Source of the DNA: DATBGZ01 sp963803115 | GTDB lineage: Bacteria > Actinomycetota > Actinomycetes > Mycobacteriales > Micromonosporaceae | Length of the DNA: 64,000 nt | Direction: 5' to 3' | Assembly (NCBI GenBank): GCA_963803115.1 | Contig: CAWDLN010000022.1 | Coordinates: 62,001-126,000 of the forward strand | Shown: in pieces, positions 9,634 through 21,666 of the stretch | How positions within the stretch are numbered: the stretch's first letter is position 1 | How the letters are laid out: each line of letters opens with the position of its first letter | The notes under the pieces: generated by a model | What the model saw: the letters and a program-made list of their open reading frames with translations, nothing else | Databases searched by the model: none | Told to the model about the DNA's origin: nothing | Made by a program: the position numbers and the translations under genes

Positions 9634-10167
9634 ATGGCCCGTTATGTCGCCTTGCTGCGTGGGATCAACGTCGGCCGACACAAGCGGATGCCGATGGCCG
9701 ACCTGCGCGATCTGCTGTCCGGTCTCGGCTACTCCGACGTCAAGACCCTGCTCCAGAGCGGGAACGCGGTCTTCACCTCCCCAGTGCGTTCGGCGGCCGG
9801 GGTCGAGAAGGCGATCGAGAAAGCGATCGTCGGCCGGTTTCAGTTCGACGTGCGCGTGCTCGTCCGTACCAAGGAGGAAGTGGAAGCCGCGGTCGCGGCG
9901 AACCCACTGCCGGTGCCGGACGGCTCGAGGTTCCTCGTCTCCTTTCTGGACAAGACTCCGCCGACGACGCGGCTGGAGCAGATCAATGCCGCCGAGGTCG
10001 AGCCGGAGCGGTTCGCCGTCGGTACGAAGGTGCTCTACATCTGGTGCGCCCGCGGATTTATGGACTCGAAACTGCTGCCGCAGCTCTCAGACGAGCGATT
10101 GGGCGTGGTCGCGACCGCGCGCAACTGGAACACGGTGACGAAACTGGTCGCGATGGCCTCCCGGTAG
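9634..10167 (+). CDS. DUF1697 family protein
   Basis: Small cytoplasmic protein of 177 residues. The N-terminal signature MARYVALLRGINVGRHKRMP and the following LRDLLSGLGYSDVKTLLQSG are diagnostic of DUF1697, and the C-terminal RNWNTVTKLVAMA matches the family end. Biochemical function is unknown for the family. ATG 9634 is preceded by GGAAGTG. A DUF402 gene follows almost immediately (1 base after the stop), so the two are probably co-transcribed. Confidence 0.9.
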   Translation: MARYVALLRGINVGRHKRMPMADLRDLLSGLGYSDVKTLLQSGNAVFTSPVRSAAGVEKAIEKAIVGRFQFDVRVLVRTKEEVEAAVAANPLPVPDGSRFLVSFLDKTPPTTRLEQINAAEVEPERFAVGTKVLYIWCARGFMDSKLLPQLSDERLGVVATARNWNTVTKLVAMASR

Positions 10168-10168
10168 C

Positions 10169-10687
10169 GTGCGACGCGTGAATGCAGACGGCCTGGTACG
10201 GGTGGTGTTTCGAAAGTACGACGGGAGCCTGCATTGGCACTCGTCGCTGCATCGGCTCGGCGAGGATACGCACGGGATCTGGCTCGGCGCCACCATGGAT
10301 GTCGCATGGCAGCGTGGATCGGAGCCGCCCATACGGATGCCGGCGCCGCATGCGGTTCTGATACCCGTTGACAAGTGGTGGGTGGCGGCCTTCAACGCCG
10401 CGCCGGCGAAGTTCGATGTCTACGTCGACGTCACGACCGCCCCCGTTTGGCGATCCGGCAAGGAGGTCACGATGGTGGACCTCGACCTGGATGTGGTGCG
10501 GTACCGGGATTCCGGCGCGGTCGAGCTGCTGGACGAAGACGAGTTCCTGGAGCACCAGGTCCGGTACGGCTACCCGGCCGAAGTGGTCCACCGTGGACGT
10601 GAGGTCGCGGAGACGCTAATCGATGCCGTCACCAACGAGGAGCCGTTCCGAGCGGCGTACCAGGGTTGGCTCGCCCGGATTTGCTAG
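10169..10687 (+). CDS. DUF402 domain protein
   Basis: Protein of about 172 residues with the DUF402 (FomD/Ntdp-like) fold signature: FRKYDGSLHWHSSLHRLGED, then WWVAAFNAAPAKFDVYVDVT, and the acidic VDLDLDVVRYRDSGAVELLD. Family members hydrolyse nucleotide phosphoanhydrides with divalent metal; the conserved Asp/Tyr/Lys positions are present, but the substrate cannot be read from sequence. The start is GTG 10169 or the in-frame GTG 10178. It sits directly behind the DUF1697 gene. Confidence 0.8.
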   Translation: MRRVNADGLVRVVFRKYDGSLHWHSSLHRLGEDTHGIWLGATMDVAWQRGSEPPIRMPAPHAVLIPVDKWWVAAFNAAPAKFDVYVDVTTAPVWRSGKEVTMVDLDLDVVRYRDSGAVELLDEDEFLEHQVRYGYPAEVVHRGREVAETLIDAVTNEEPFRAAYQGWLARIC

Positions 10688-10699
10688 TCGAATTCGCTG

Positions 10700-11590
10700 C
10701 TACTCGAACTCCCAGTGGAAGCCGATGATCGCATCCGACACGGACTCGAACCGGGCCTGGACCGAGAACTCCTCGTCCAGGTCGACGAGGTGTTCGTCGA
10801 CGACGGTGGCGTGGTCGAGCCGGTCCCACCATCCCTGCCACACCCGGGCCGGCAGCCGCTCCGGATGGAATCGGACCCACAGCGTCACGTCGCGCATCGT
10901 TCCGATGACACCGCGGCGGAACTCGGGCAAGGGCCGCGAGTGGTATCCGAAGGCAAGCCGGTAGTGCATCAGCGCCGTCTCACCCAGACCGAGCGGGCGG
11001 TCGAGCACGATGTCGACGGCGAAGAAGCTGTCGGTCAACCGGTACGTATCCCCGACCCGCCCGCCCCGAACCACCTCGACGACGAGCTCGTCGGTGTCAA
11101 ACCGGTACGGGTACGCCTCGACGTTGTCCACTGTGGACTTGATGACTTGGATCGTCTGATGTTCGGCGGGCATGCCGTCAGGACCGAGGGTGTGCAATTC
11201 GTGCAGGGCGATCGTGTCGTGCCGGGGCGGGCCGCTGTCGCGGTACAACTCGGCCAACGACTGGCTGCTGATCATCCGGACCGAGTCTGAGCCGCCGATC
11301 AGATCCTGCAGTCGGTTCGCGTGGCGCGGGCTGAGCTGGAATGCCTCGACGAAGTCGGCCAGCACGGCTGGCGTGAGCTCCCGCCCAGCGAGGGCGTCGT
11401 CGACCACGCGACGAAGGTCGGGCCTCGTCGATCCGTACCGGCGCAACACGTCCGCCACCGCGTCGGGGTCGACCTGACCCGGCCCGGCCTCGGGGGCGTG
11501 CTTCAGCCATACCGACCGAGGATCTCCCGGCCGTGCGAGGAGCATTCGCAGGTACGCCCCCGTCTGCGCGCTCCGGTCGTGCTGAGCCAC
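10700..11590 (-). CDS. Conserved hypothetical protein, possible helix-turn-helix N-terminus
   Basis: Protein of 296 residues that I cannot assign. Residues 1-110 are helical and include LTPAVLADFVEAFQLSPRHA followed by NRLQDLIGGSDSVRM, which could be a helix-turn-helix related to XRE-type domains. The remaining 180 residues are beta-rich and acidic, with many aromatic positions (FGYHSRPLPEFRRGVIGTMRD, ending in FHWEFE) and no membrane segments. The gene is convergent with the DUF402 gene, 12 bases away. The start ATG at 11590 is the only one near the N-terminus. A regulator with a ligand-binding domain is possible but only a guess. Confidence 0.65.
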   Translation of the reverse strand: MAQHDRSAQTGAYLRMLLARPGDPRSVWLKHAPEAGPGQVDPDAVADVLRRYGSTRPDLRRVVDDALAGRELTPAVLADFVEAFQLSPRHANRLQDLIGGSDSVRMISSQSLAELYRDSGPPRHDTIALHELHTLGPDGMPAEHQTIQVIKSTVDNVEAYPYRFDTDELVVEVVRGGRVGDTYRLTDSFFAVDIVLDRPLGLGETALMHYRLAFGYHSRPLPEFRRGVIGTMRDVTLWVRFHPERLPARVWQGWWDRLDHATVVDEHLVDLDEEFSVQARFESVSDAIIGFHWEFE

Positions 11591-11637
11591 GGCGACAGGC
11601 TAACCGCGCGATTAGGAACTGGCATCGGGCGACGCGG

Positions 11638-12099
11638 TCAACCTCGGTGGCCGTTTGCCGGGTCGATGATGACGACCGGTATGTCGCGGTCGGTCTTACG
11701 TTGGTACGAGTCGTAGTCCGGCCATACCTTCGTCACCAGTGGCCACAGCCGTTGCTTCTCTTCACGACTCGCGGTGCGCGCTCGGGCGTCCATGACATCG
11801 CCCTTGACCTGGATCCGTACCCGGGGCTCGGCCAGCAGGTTTTCATACCAGATCGGCGCGGTGTCCGAACCGCCCTTCGACGCCACGACCAGGTACCGAT
11901 CGCCGTCGCGGGCATAGATGAGCGGCGTTCGACGAGCCCGGCCGCTGCGGTGGCCGATCGTGGTGAGCAGCAGAACGGTCGCGCCTTTGATCCAGTCGTG
12001 CCCGTTCTGCGGGTGCTCTCCGCTTGTGGAGACATAGTCGTGCACGTGCCTGCGCGCCCATTCCGCGTGCGGGTCGGCGGGATTCTCGAAATCCGGCAT
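11638..12099 (-). CDS. Deazaflavin (F420)-dependent nitroreductase family protein
   Basis: Protein of about 153 residues of the Ddn-like split-barrel family that binds coenzyme F420. Family hallmarks are visible: LLLTTIGHRSGRARRTPLIY, then DGDRYLVVASKGGSDTAPIW, YENLLAEPRVRIQVKG, and the C-terminal WPDYDSYQRKTDRDIPVVII. The usual role is F420H2-dependent reduction of quinones or xenobiotics; the substrate is unknown. The preferred start is ATG 12099 (PDFENPADPHAEWARRH); ATG 12108 and ATG 12153 are in frame. Monocistronic, divergent from efp. Confidence 0.85.
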   Translation of the reverse strand: MPDFENPADPHAEWARRHVHDYVSTSGEHPQNGHDWIKGATVLLLTTIGHRSGRARRTPLIYARDGDRYLVVASKGGSDTAPIWYENLLAEPRVRIQVKGDVMDARARTASREEKQRLWPLVTKVWPDYDSYQRKTDRDIPVVIIDPANGHRG

Positions 12100-12254
12100 G
12101 GCTTGCATTCTTGCCCGTCCGCGCGCCCGCGCCCAGGGCGATGTCTCTGCCACGGTAGGATTGACGGGTTTGCGAGGGCCGTCCTTTCAGTGACGTAGCC
12201 TCCCGAGTTCCGCTCATCGCCTGTCCCGCGTATGGAAAGTGACGACCACCTCCT

Positions 12255-12812
12255 ATGGCCACCACGAACGACCTGAAGAACGGTTTGGTGCTCAACCTCG
12301 ACGGTGAGCTCTGGTCCGTCGTTGAGTTCCAGCACGTGAAGCCCGGCAAGGGCGGGGCGTTCGTGCGCACCACGCTCAAGAATGTGCTCTCCGGGAAGGT
12401 GGTCGACCGTACCTTCAACGCGGGTACCAAGGTCGAGACGGCATCCGTGGACAAGCGGTCGATGCAGTACCTCTACCCCGACGGTGACGACTTCGTCTTC
12501 ATGGACCTGGCCAGCTACGACCAGATTCACGTCCCGGGCTCGACCGTGGGCGAGGGCTCGAACTACCTGCTCCCGGAGGCCGAGGCGATCGTGGCGATGC
12601 ACGAGGGAGTGCCGCTTTACGTGGAGCTGCCCACCAGCGTCGTACTCGAGATCACATACACCGAGCCTGGCCTGCAGGGCGATCGGTCCACGGGCGGCAA
12701 CAAGCCGGCCACCGTCGAGACCGGAGCCACCGTGATGGTGCCGCTGTTCATCACCAACGGCGAGAAGATCAAGGTAGACACGCGCGACGGACGTTACCTC
12801 GGTCGAGCGTAG
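12255..12812 (+). CDS. efp: Elongation factor P
   Basis: Translation factor that enters the ribosomal E site and relieves stalling at polyproline. Length 185 residues, the normal size. Domain I has LKNGLVLNLDGELWSVVEF and the loop HVKPGKGGAFVRT with the conserved Lys at residue 32. The signature for the C-terminal OB domains is TGATVMVPLFITNGEKIKVD, near the end. ATG 12255 gives the normal start MATTNDLKNG. It is followed within 6 bases by nusB, the usual actinobacterial pair. Confidence 0.97.
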   Translation: MATTNDLKNGLVLNLDGELWSVVEFQHVKPGKGGAFVRTTLKNVLSGKVVDRTFNAGTKVETASVDKRSMQYLYPDGDDFVFMDLASYDQIHVPGSTVGEGSNYLLPEAEAIVAMHEGVPLYVELPTSVVLEITYTEPGLQGDRSTGGNKPATVETGATVMVPLFITNGEKIKVDTRDGRYLGRA

Positions 12813-12818
12813 GTGCTG

Positions 12819-13262
12819 ATGTCCGATACGCCGCGGTCGGCTCGCGAGTTCAACCCGTCCCGGCGTAAGTCCCGCCGCCGGGCACTGGACGTGCTGTACT
12901 CCGCCGACCTGCGCGACGTCTCCGCGATCACCGTGCTCGCGGACACGCTCGCCCGGATGGGATCCGATGTCCCGGCCCACATGGCGTACGCCGTCGAGAT
13001 CGTCGAGGGCGTCGAGGCGAACGCCATCCGCATCGACGAGCTGCTGTCGTCGTATGCGGAGGGGTGGACGCTGGACCGGATGCCGGTCGTCGATCGCAAC
13101 CTCGCCCGAATCGCGGTCTTCGAGATGCTGCACCGCGACGACATCGATGACGCGGTCGCTATCAGCGAGGCGGTGGAACTCGCCGAGGAACTCTCCACCG
13201 ACAACTCACCGAAGTTCCTCAACGGTCTGCTCGGCCGCATCGCCGACTACACCGTTCGCTGA
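12819..13262 (+). CDS. nusB: Transcription antitermination factor NusB
   Basis: All-helical RNA-binding factor that joins NusE/S10 at boxA during rRNA transcription. About 147 residues. The N-terminal SRRKSRRRALDVLYSADLRD and the C-terminal VDRNLARIAVFEMLHRDDID, AISEAVELAEELSTDNSPKF and LNGLLGRIAD are family signatures. ATG 12819 is chosen, six bases after the efp stop; an in-frame GTG at 12813 is possible. The preceding AGGTG may serve as a weak ribosome-binding site, and translation is probably coupled to efp. About 240 bases with no recognisable feature follow before bldD. Confidence 0.95.
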   Translation: MSDTPRSAREFNPSRRKSRRRALDVLYSADLRDVSAITVLADTLARMGSDVPAHMAYAVEIVEGVEANAIRIDELLSSYAEGWTLDRMPVVDRNLARIAVFEMLHRDDIDDAVAISEAVELAEELSTDNSPKFLNGLLGRIADYTVR

Positions 13263-13500
13263 AACGGTCCGCCCACGGTCACTGCCTGATCCGACGATGC
13301 GACTGGATCGCTGTGAACTGCGGCGGTGGCGATCACCGGGCGCGGTTGGGCGGCGTTTGCGCTGGTACGGTCTCCGACGCCGTGCCGGGTGATCTTCGGT
13401 GGTGGTCACCTGGCGCAACAAGTCGCCCTGCCGCGGCGCGTGGGGCCACGGTGATCTTGGCGGATCCGACCCTGCGGGAGGGGAGCGGGGGCGCCGGCGG

Positions 13501-13989
13501 TCAGCTGTTGAAGAAGGCGCGGGGGTCTTCGACGAGCACGCCGTGCTCGTTGAGGCGGTCTACCAAACCGGTGGGGGAGTCGTCGTAGACGATCGCCAGC
13601 GCGCGCAGGTCGTCGGCGCGGATGGACAGGACCCGGCCGTTGTAGTCGCCCCGCGACATCTGGATCGCCCGGGCATACTTCGCCACGTACGCGAGATCGT
13701 CGGTGGAGTGGTCGTACAGCTTCTCCAGGTCGAGCACGATCTTGTTCGCGGAGTCGGCCCGCGAGGTGCCACCCTCGGGCAGCAGTTCGGCGACCGGGAC
13801 CCGGTAGAACTCGGCCAGCTCGGCGAGGCGGGAGACGGTTACGGCGCGGTCACCGCGCTCGTATGACCCGACCACGACCGCCTTCCAGCGCCCGGATGAC
13901 TTCTCCTCAACGCCTTGCAGCGACAGCCCCTGCTGCTGGCGGATGGAGCGCAGGCGCGCTCCCAGCGACTTGGCGTAGTCAGAAGCCAT
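13501..13989 (-). CDS. bldD: Developmental master regulator BldD
   Basis: DNA-binding repressor of sporulation genes, dimerised by tetrameric c-di-GMP in actinomycetes. 162 residues. The N-terminal XRE-type helix-turn-helix is LGARLRSIRQQQGLSLQGVE with VVVGSYERGDRAVTVSRLAE. The C-terminal domain carries the c-di-GMP signature RxD-x8-RxxD exactly: RGD at residues 113-115 and RADD at 124-127. All four ligand-contacting residues are present, so ligand binding is expected. The start has GGGGAG upstream. A BldD-type operator lies 43 bases before the start, implying autoregulation. Divergent from pyrR. Confidence 0.96.
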   Translation of the reverse strand: MASDYAKSLGARLRSIRQQQGLSLQGVEEKSSGRWKAVVVGSYERGDRAVTVSRLAELAEFYRVPVAELLPEGGTSRADSANKIVLDLEKLYDHSTDDLAYVAKYARAIQMSRGDYNGRVLSIRADDLRALAIVYDDSPTGLVDRLNEHGVLVEDPRAFFNS

Positions 13990-14031
13990 CAGACACTCCC
14001 CTGTGCTGGCCCGGGGTTACCCCCAGCTATC

Positions 14032-14046
14032 GTTACGGAGCGTGAC
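14032..14046. promoter_or_regulatory. Putative BldD operator
   Basis: GTTACGGAGCGTGAC matches the published BldD pseudo-palindrome (nTnACnC(A/T)GnGTnAn) at 8 of 9 specified positions; only the C at position 7 is G here. It lies in the bldD-pyrR divergent gap, about 43 bases upstream of the bldD start codon. This is where BldD autorepression acts in Streptomyces. No binding evidence. Confidence 0.6.
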
Positions 14047-14170
14047 GGTACTTTCCTAACGACACGCGGTCAAGTCTTCGCTGCTGTCCGTTCGTTTCAT
14101 CACGGTCGCTGCTAGGCTTCCGGGAACCCCGCCGGGGCTGCTTTGACCGGCGGGACGCACGAGCAGACGT

Positions 14171-14203
14171 CCTTTAACGACCCGTCCAGTGAGGCGGGGA
14201 AGG
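14171..14203 (+). promoter_or_regulatory. PyrR-binding RNA loop overlapping the pyrR ribosome-binding site
   Basis: The leader holds CCTT...CCC at 14171-14183, a conserved loop GTCCAGTGAGGC, then GGGGAAGG. The CCTT/AAGG and CCC/GGG arms pair, and the loop matches the PyrR-recognised terminal loop. The 3' arm runs into the AAGGAGG ribosome-binding site at 14200-14206. PyrR bound with UMP would stabilise the hairpin and block translation, as shown for mycobacterial pyrR; no separate terminator is visible here. Confidence 0.8.
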
Positions 14204-14211
14204 AGGTCCCC

Positions 14212-14814
14212 GTGGCGCTGCCGCGCCCAGAAGCAGGTTCGCGCTCAGAAGCGGATTTGTACGGCGAAAAGGAACAGGGCAAGCTGATCGTCTCCGAAGA
14301 CGATCTCGCCCGAATCGTCAACCGGATGGCGCATCAGATCCTCGAGAAGACCGAGGGTGCCCGCGACACCATCCTGCTCGGTATCCCGACCCGTGGCGTG
14401 CCGCTGGCGCGGCGCCTCGTGGAGCGCATCAAATCCTTCGAGGGGCACGACGTGCCCGGTGGCGTGCTCGACATCACGCTCTACCGGGACGACCTGCGGC
14501 TGCGCGGCGCCCGCGCCGTCGGCCGTACCGAATTGCCGTCGGCCGGAATCGACGGTCGGCGAGTGATCCTCGTCGATGACGTGCTCTTCTCCGGCCGGAC
14601 CATCCGGGCCGCGCTCAATGCCCTCGCCGACCTTGGGCGCCCACGCCAGGTGCAGCTCGCGGTCCTCGTCGACCGCGGGCACCGGGAGCTCCCGATCCGG
14701 GCCGACTACGTCGGCAAGAACATCCCCACCGCGCTGTCGGAGAACGTCCGGGTGTCGCTGACCGAGGTCGACGGTGCCGACGAGGTGCGGATCATGAGCA
14801 AGGAGGACGGATGA
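14212..14814 (+). CDS. pyrR: Bifunctional pyr operon regulator / uracil phosphoribosyltransferase
   Basis: RNA-binding attenuator protein with uracil phosphoribosyltransferase activity. About 200 residues from GTG 14212, which has AAGGAGG 5 bases upstream; an ATG at 14143 would put the RNA loop inside the gene and is rejected. The PRPP-binding motif is VILVDDVLFSGRTIRAALNA. Also seen are ILLGIPTRGVPLARRL and ITLYRDDLRLRG. A variable N-terminal stretch of about 25 residues precedes the conserved domain. The stop overlaps the pyrB ATG, so the operon is coupled from the first gene. Confidence 0.95.
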   Translation: MALPRPEAGSRSEADLYGEKEQGKLIVSEDDLARIVNRMAHQILEKTEGARDTILLGIPTRGVPLARRLVERIKSFEGHDVPGGVLDITLYRDDLRLRGARAVGRTELPSAGIDGRRVILVDDVLFSGRTIRAALNALADLGRPRQVQLAVLVDRGHRELPIRADYVGKNIPTALSENVRVSLTEVDGADEVRIMSKEDG

Positions 14815-15725
14815 AGCTCAAGCATCTGCTCTCCGCGGCGGACCTGAGCCGCGAGGACGCCACCGCCGTGCTCGACACCGCCACCGAGATGGCCGCGATG
14901 GCGGGTCGCGAGGTCAAGAAGCTGCCCACGCTGCGCGGCCGTACGGTGGTGAACCTCTTCTACGAGGACTCGACGCGCACCCGGATCTCGTTCGAGGCCG
15001 CTGCCAAGCGCCTGAGCGCCGACGTCATCAACTTCTCGGCCAAGGGCTCGAGCGTGTCCAAAGGGGAGAGTCTCAAGGACACGGCCCTGACGCTGCAGGC
15101 GATGGGCGCCGACGCGGTCGTGATCCGCCACCCGGCGTCGGGTGCCCCGCACCGGTTGGCGCACTGGATCGACGGCACTGTGCTCAACGCGGGCGACGGC
15201 ACCCACGAGCACCCCACGCAGGCCCTGCTCGACGCCTACACGATGCGCAGCCGGCACGGCCGGATCGAGGGTCTCAAGGTCGCCATCGTCGGCGACGTCC
15301 TGCACAGCCGGGTCGCCCGTTCGAATGTCCACCTGCTCCACACGCTCGGCGCCCACCTGACACTGGTCGCCCCGCCGACGCTCCTGCCGGTCGGCGTCAC
15401 CGGCTGGCCGGCCGACGTCAGCTACGACCTCGACGCGGTGCTGCCGCACGCGGACGTCGTGATGATGTTGCGCGTCCAACGCGAGCGGATGAGCGACTCG
15501 TTCTTCCCGTCGGAGCGCGAATACTCCCGCCGGTACGGCCTTGACTCCGACCGGGTGCGCGGGCTGCCGGACCACGCCATCGTGATGCACCCCGGCCCGA
15601 TGAACCGCGGCATGGAGATCGCTCCCGACGTGGCCGACTCCGCCCGCTCCACGATCGTGGAACAGGTCGCCAACGGCGTGAGCGTTCGGATGGCCGTGCT
15701 GTACCTCATGCTCGGAGGAAACTGA
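14811..15725 (+). CDS. pyrB: Aspartate carbamoyltransferase catalytic chain
   Basis: Second step of pyrimidine synthesis: carbamoyl phosphate plus aspartate gives carbamoyl aspartate. 304 residues, the normal size. The carbamoyl-phosphate site YEDSTRTRISFEAAAKRLSA, the KGESLKDTALTLQAMGADAV segment, HPTQALLDAYTM and HPGPMNRGMEI are all present. ATG 14811 overlaps the pyrR stop and the stop overlaps the pyrC ATG (ATGA and TGATG patterns). No pyrI partner is nearby, as expected in actinobacteria, where PyrB works with PyrC. Confidence 0.97.
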   Translation: MKLKHLLSAADLSREDATAVLDTATEMAAMAGREVKKLPTLRGRTVVNLFYEDSTRTRISFEAAAKRLSADVINFSAKGSSVSKGESLKDTALTLQAMGADAVVIRHPASGAPHRLAHWIDGTVLNAGDGTHEHPTQALLDAYTMRSRHGRIEGLKVAIVGDVLHSRVARSNVHLLHTLGAHLTLVAPPTLLPVGVTGWPADVSYDLDAVLPHADVVMMLRVQRERMSDSFFPSEREYSRRYGLDSDRVRGLPDHAIVMHPGPMNRGMEIAPDVADSARSTIVEQVANGVSVRMAVLYLMLGGN

Positions 15726-17026
15726 TGTTCCTGATCAAGGGGGTACGGGTTCTCGGTGCCGAGCCCACGGACATGCTCCTGCGCGACGGGGTGATCGCGG
15801 CCACCGGCCGGGTATCGCCCGCCGCGGCGAAGGGCGCCGAGGTGCTCGACGCCGACGGACTTGTCGCGCTGCCCGGGCTGGTCGACCTGCACACCCACCT
15901 GCGCGAACCCGGGCGGGAGGACGCGGAGACGGTCGACTCGGGCTCCCGCGCCGCGGCTCTGGGCGGCTACACGGCGGTCTGCGCGATGGCGAACACATCA
16001 CCCGTGGCCGACACCGCCGGAGTCGTGGAGCAGGTCTGGCGGCTCGGTCGTGAGTCCGGCCTGGTCGACGTGCAGCCGATCGGGGCGGTCACGGTCGGGC
16101 TGGCCGGAGAACGATTGGCCGAACTTGGCGCCATGGCCGACTCCGCGGCCAAGGTACGGATCTTCTCCGATGACGGCCACTGTGTGCACGATCCGCGACT
16201 GATGCGACGGGCATTGGAGTACGTGAAGGCCTTCGACGGCGTCATCGCGCAGCATGCCGAGGAGCCGCGGCTCACCGACGACGCGCAGATGCACGAGGGG
16301 ATCGTCTCGGCCGAACTCGGTCTGCCCGGATGGCCGGCCGTGGCCGAGGAGGCGATCATCGCCCGGGATGTGCTGCTGGCTGAGCACGTCGGGGCCCGTC
16401 TGCACGTGTGCCACGTCTCGACCGCCGGCAGCGTGGAGATCCTGCGCTGGGCCAAGCGCCGGGAGCGTGTCACCGGTAGACCCAGTCGGATCACCGCCGA
16501 GGTGACACCGCACCATCTCCTACTCACCGATGAGGCGGCGCGCGGTTATGACCCGGTGTTCAAGGTGAACCCGCCGCTGCGGACACAGTCCGACGTGGAC
16601 GCTCTACGGGCTGGCCTGGTCGACGGCACCATCGACGCGGTCGCCACCGACCACGCGCCCCACGCGATGCAGGACAAGGAGTGCGAGTGGGGGTACGCCC
16701 GCCCCGGCATGCTCGGGTTGGAGACCGCACTGTCCATCGTGGTCACCACGATGCTGGACCAGCTCGGCTGGGATGGCATCGCCGAGCGAATGTCGCGGGC
16801 GCCGGCGCGCATCGCCGGCCTCACCGAGCACGGAATCGATCCGGCCAAGGGAGCCCCGGCGAACCTCACCCTGGTCGACCCGACCGCGCGGTGGACCGTC
16901 GAGCCGGAGCTGCTGGCCAGCCGCAGTCGCAACACTCCCTACGCGGGCCGCGAGCTGACCGCCCGGGTCGTCGCCACATTCCTCAAGGGTGTGCCGACCG
17001 TCCTCGACGGAAAGGCGGTGCTGTGA
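15725..17026 (+). CDS. pyrC: Dihydroorotase
   Basis: Zinc amidohydrolase that cyclises carbamoyl aspartate to dihydroorotate. 433 residues, class I length. Metal ligands are visible in GLVDLHTHLREPGRED, in HAEEPRLTDD, in HVCHVSTAGS and in DAVATDHAPHAMQDKE, in the right order. The substrate-binding region VTPHHLLLTDEAARGYDPVF is intact. The ATG overlaps the pyrB stop by one base. A GAGCGA-rich gap of 112 bases separates it from carA. Confidence 0.97.
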   Translation: MFLIKGVRVLGAEPTDMLLRDGVIAATGRVSPAAAKGAEVLDADGLVALPGLVDLHTHLREPGREDAETVDSGSRAAALGGYTAVCAMANTSPVADTAGVVEQVWRLGRESGLVDVQPIGAVTVGLAGERLAELGAMADSAAKVRIFSDDGHCVHDPRLMRRALEYVKAFDGVIAQHAEEPRLTDDAQMHEGIVSAELGLPGWPAVAEEAIIARDVLLAEHVGARLHVCHVSTAGSVEILRWAKRRERVTGRPSRITAEVTPHHLLLTDEAARGYDPVFKVNPPLRTQSDVDALRAGLVDGTIDAVATDHAPHAMQDKECEWGYARPGMLGLETALSIVVTTMLDQLGWDGIAERMSRAPARIAGLTEHGIDPAKGAPANLTLVDPTARWTVEPELLASRSRNTPYAGRELTARVVATFLKGVPTVLDGKAVL

Positions 17027-17138
17027 TCAGCGCGAGGAGCGAGCTTGCGAGCCCCAGCCGCGAGCGCGAGGAGCGAGCGAAGCGAGCCCCGCAGTCGCGA
17101 GCAAACGCAAGCGCAGTCGCGATCGGAGGAAAGCACTG
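17027..17138. repeat. GAGCGA/GCGAGC-rich spacer between pyrC and carA
   Basis: The gap is almost entirely variants of GCGAGGAGCGAGC and GCGAGC(A/C)AACGC, with imperfect inverted and direct copies. Similar words occur at 32360-32410 and in the tandem repeats at 46476-46710. It ends in CGGAGGAAAGC, which is the carA ribosome-binding site. Confidence 0.6.
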
Positions 17139-18243
17139 ATGCCGGCGATCCTGGTGCTCGAGGACGGTACGACGGTCCACGGCGAGGCGTACGGCAGCGT
17201 GGGGGAAACGTTCGGCGAGGCCGTCTTCACCACCGCGATGACCGGCTATCAGGAGACGCTGACCGACCCGTCGTACCACCGCCAGGTCGTCGTGCAGACG
17301 GCGCCCCACATCGGCAACACCGGCGTCAACGATGAGGACGACGAGTCGGGCCGGATCTGGGTGGCCGGGTACGTGGTGCGCGACCCTTCCCGTCGGCCGT
17401 CGAACTGGCGCTCCACGGGTTCGCTGGCGGACCGCCTTCAGGACGAGGGCGTGGTCGGCATCAGCGGCATCGACACCCGGGCGCTGACCCGCCACCTGCG
17501 CGAGCGCGGTGCGATGCGGGTTGGCGTGTCCAGTGTGGAGCGTGAGCCACAGGCGCTGCTCGAGCGGGTAAAGGCATCGCCCGGCATGCTCGGCGCCGAC
17601 CTCTCGGCCGAGGTGAGCACGAACGCGCCCTACACGATCACCGCCGAGGGGGAGCATCGGTACACGGTGGCCGCCCTGGACCTGGGCATCAAGCGCAACG
17701 TGGCCCGCCGGCTCGCGGCCCGCGGGGTGACGACCCACATCATGCCGCAGTCGTCCACGATGGACGATCTCCTCGGGGTGAACCCGGACGCGGTGTTCTT
17801 CTCGCCGGGTCCGGGCGACCCCGCCACGGCGGAGCATCCGGTCGCGCTGGCGCGGGAGGTGATGCGCCGCCGGGTGCCGCTGTTCGGGATCTGCTTCGGC
17901 AGCCAGATACTGGGCCGAGCCCTGGGCTTCGGGACGTACAAGCTGGTCTATGGTCATCGCGGCATCAACCAGCCCGTGCTCGACCGGGCCACCGGCAAGG
18001 TCGGGGTCACCTCGCATAACCATGGCTTCGCGGTTGAAGCGCCACGGGAGGGGCGCGTCGACACCGAGTTCGGCGCGGTCGAGGTCAGCCACATCTGCCT
18101 CAACGACAACGTGGTCGAGGGGCTTCGGGCGTACGACGTGCCCGCGTTCACGGTGCAGTACCACCCCGAGGCGGCGGCCGGCCCGCACGACGCGGACTAC
18201 CTCTTCGATCGCTTCGTCGAGCTCATTGAGGGGAAGCCCGCTT

Positions 18244-18251
<8 letters not shown>
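17139..18251 (+). CDS. carA: Carbamoyl-phosphate synthase small chain
   Basis: Glutamine amidotransferase subunit that feeds ammonia to CarB. About 370 residues from ATG 17139, which has GGAGGAAAG upstream. The N-terminal domain shows GEAVFTTAMTGYQETLTDPS. The class I amidotransferase domain has the nucleophile Cys in VPLFGICFGSQILGRALG and the His-Glu pair in FTVQYHPEAAAGPHD. The usual His after GICxG is Ser, a common variant away from the catalytic triad. The stop lies within the start of carB (8-base overlap). Supplies carbamoyl phosphate to both the pyr and arg pathways in this window. Confidence 0.97.
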
Positions 18252-21600
<3,349 letters not shown>

Positions 21601-21666
21601 TCTAGGGCAGATCCGCGTGGTTCGATCTTCAAGCACCCTGATTCGCCCCAGATCAACGGGCGGCGA

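Noticed and set aside
11733..13133. 466-codon minus-strand open frame across efp and nusB
   Set aside because: It runs antisense through two certain genes and is a composition artefact.
21601..21666. tRNA-like GGTTCGATCTTC near carB-pyrD
   Set aside because: No cloverleaf can be built around it; no acceptor stem or CCA-proximal pairing.
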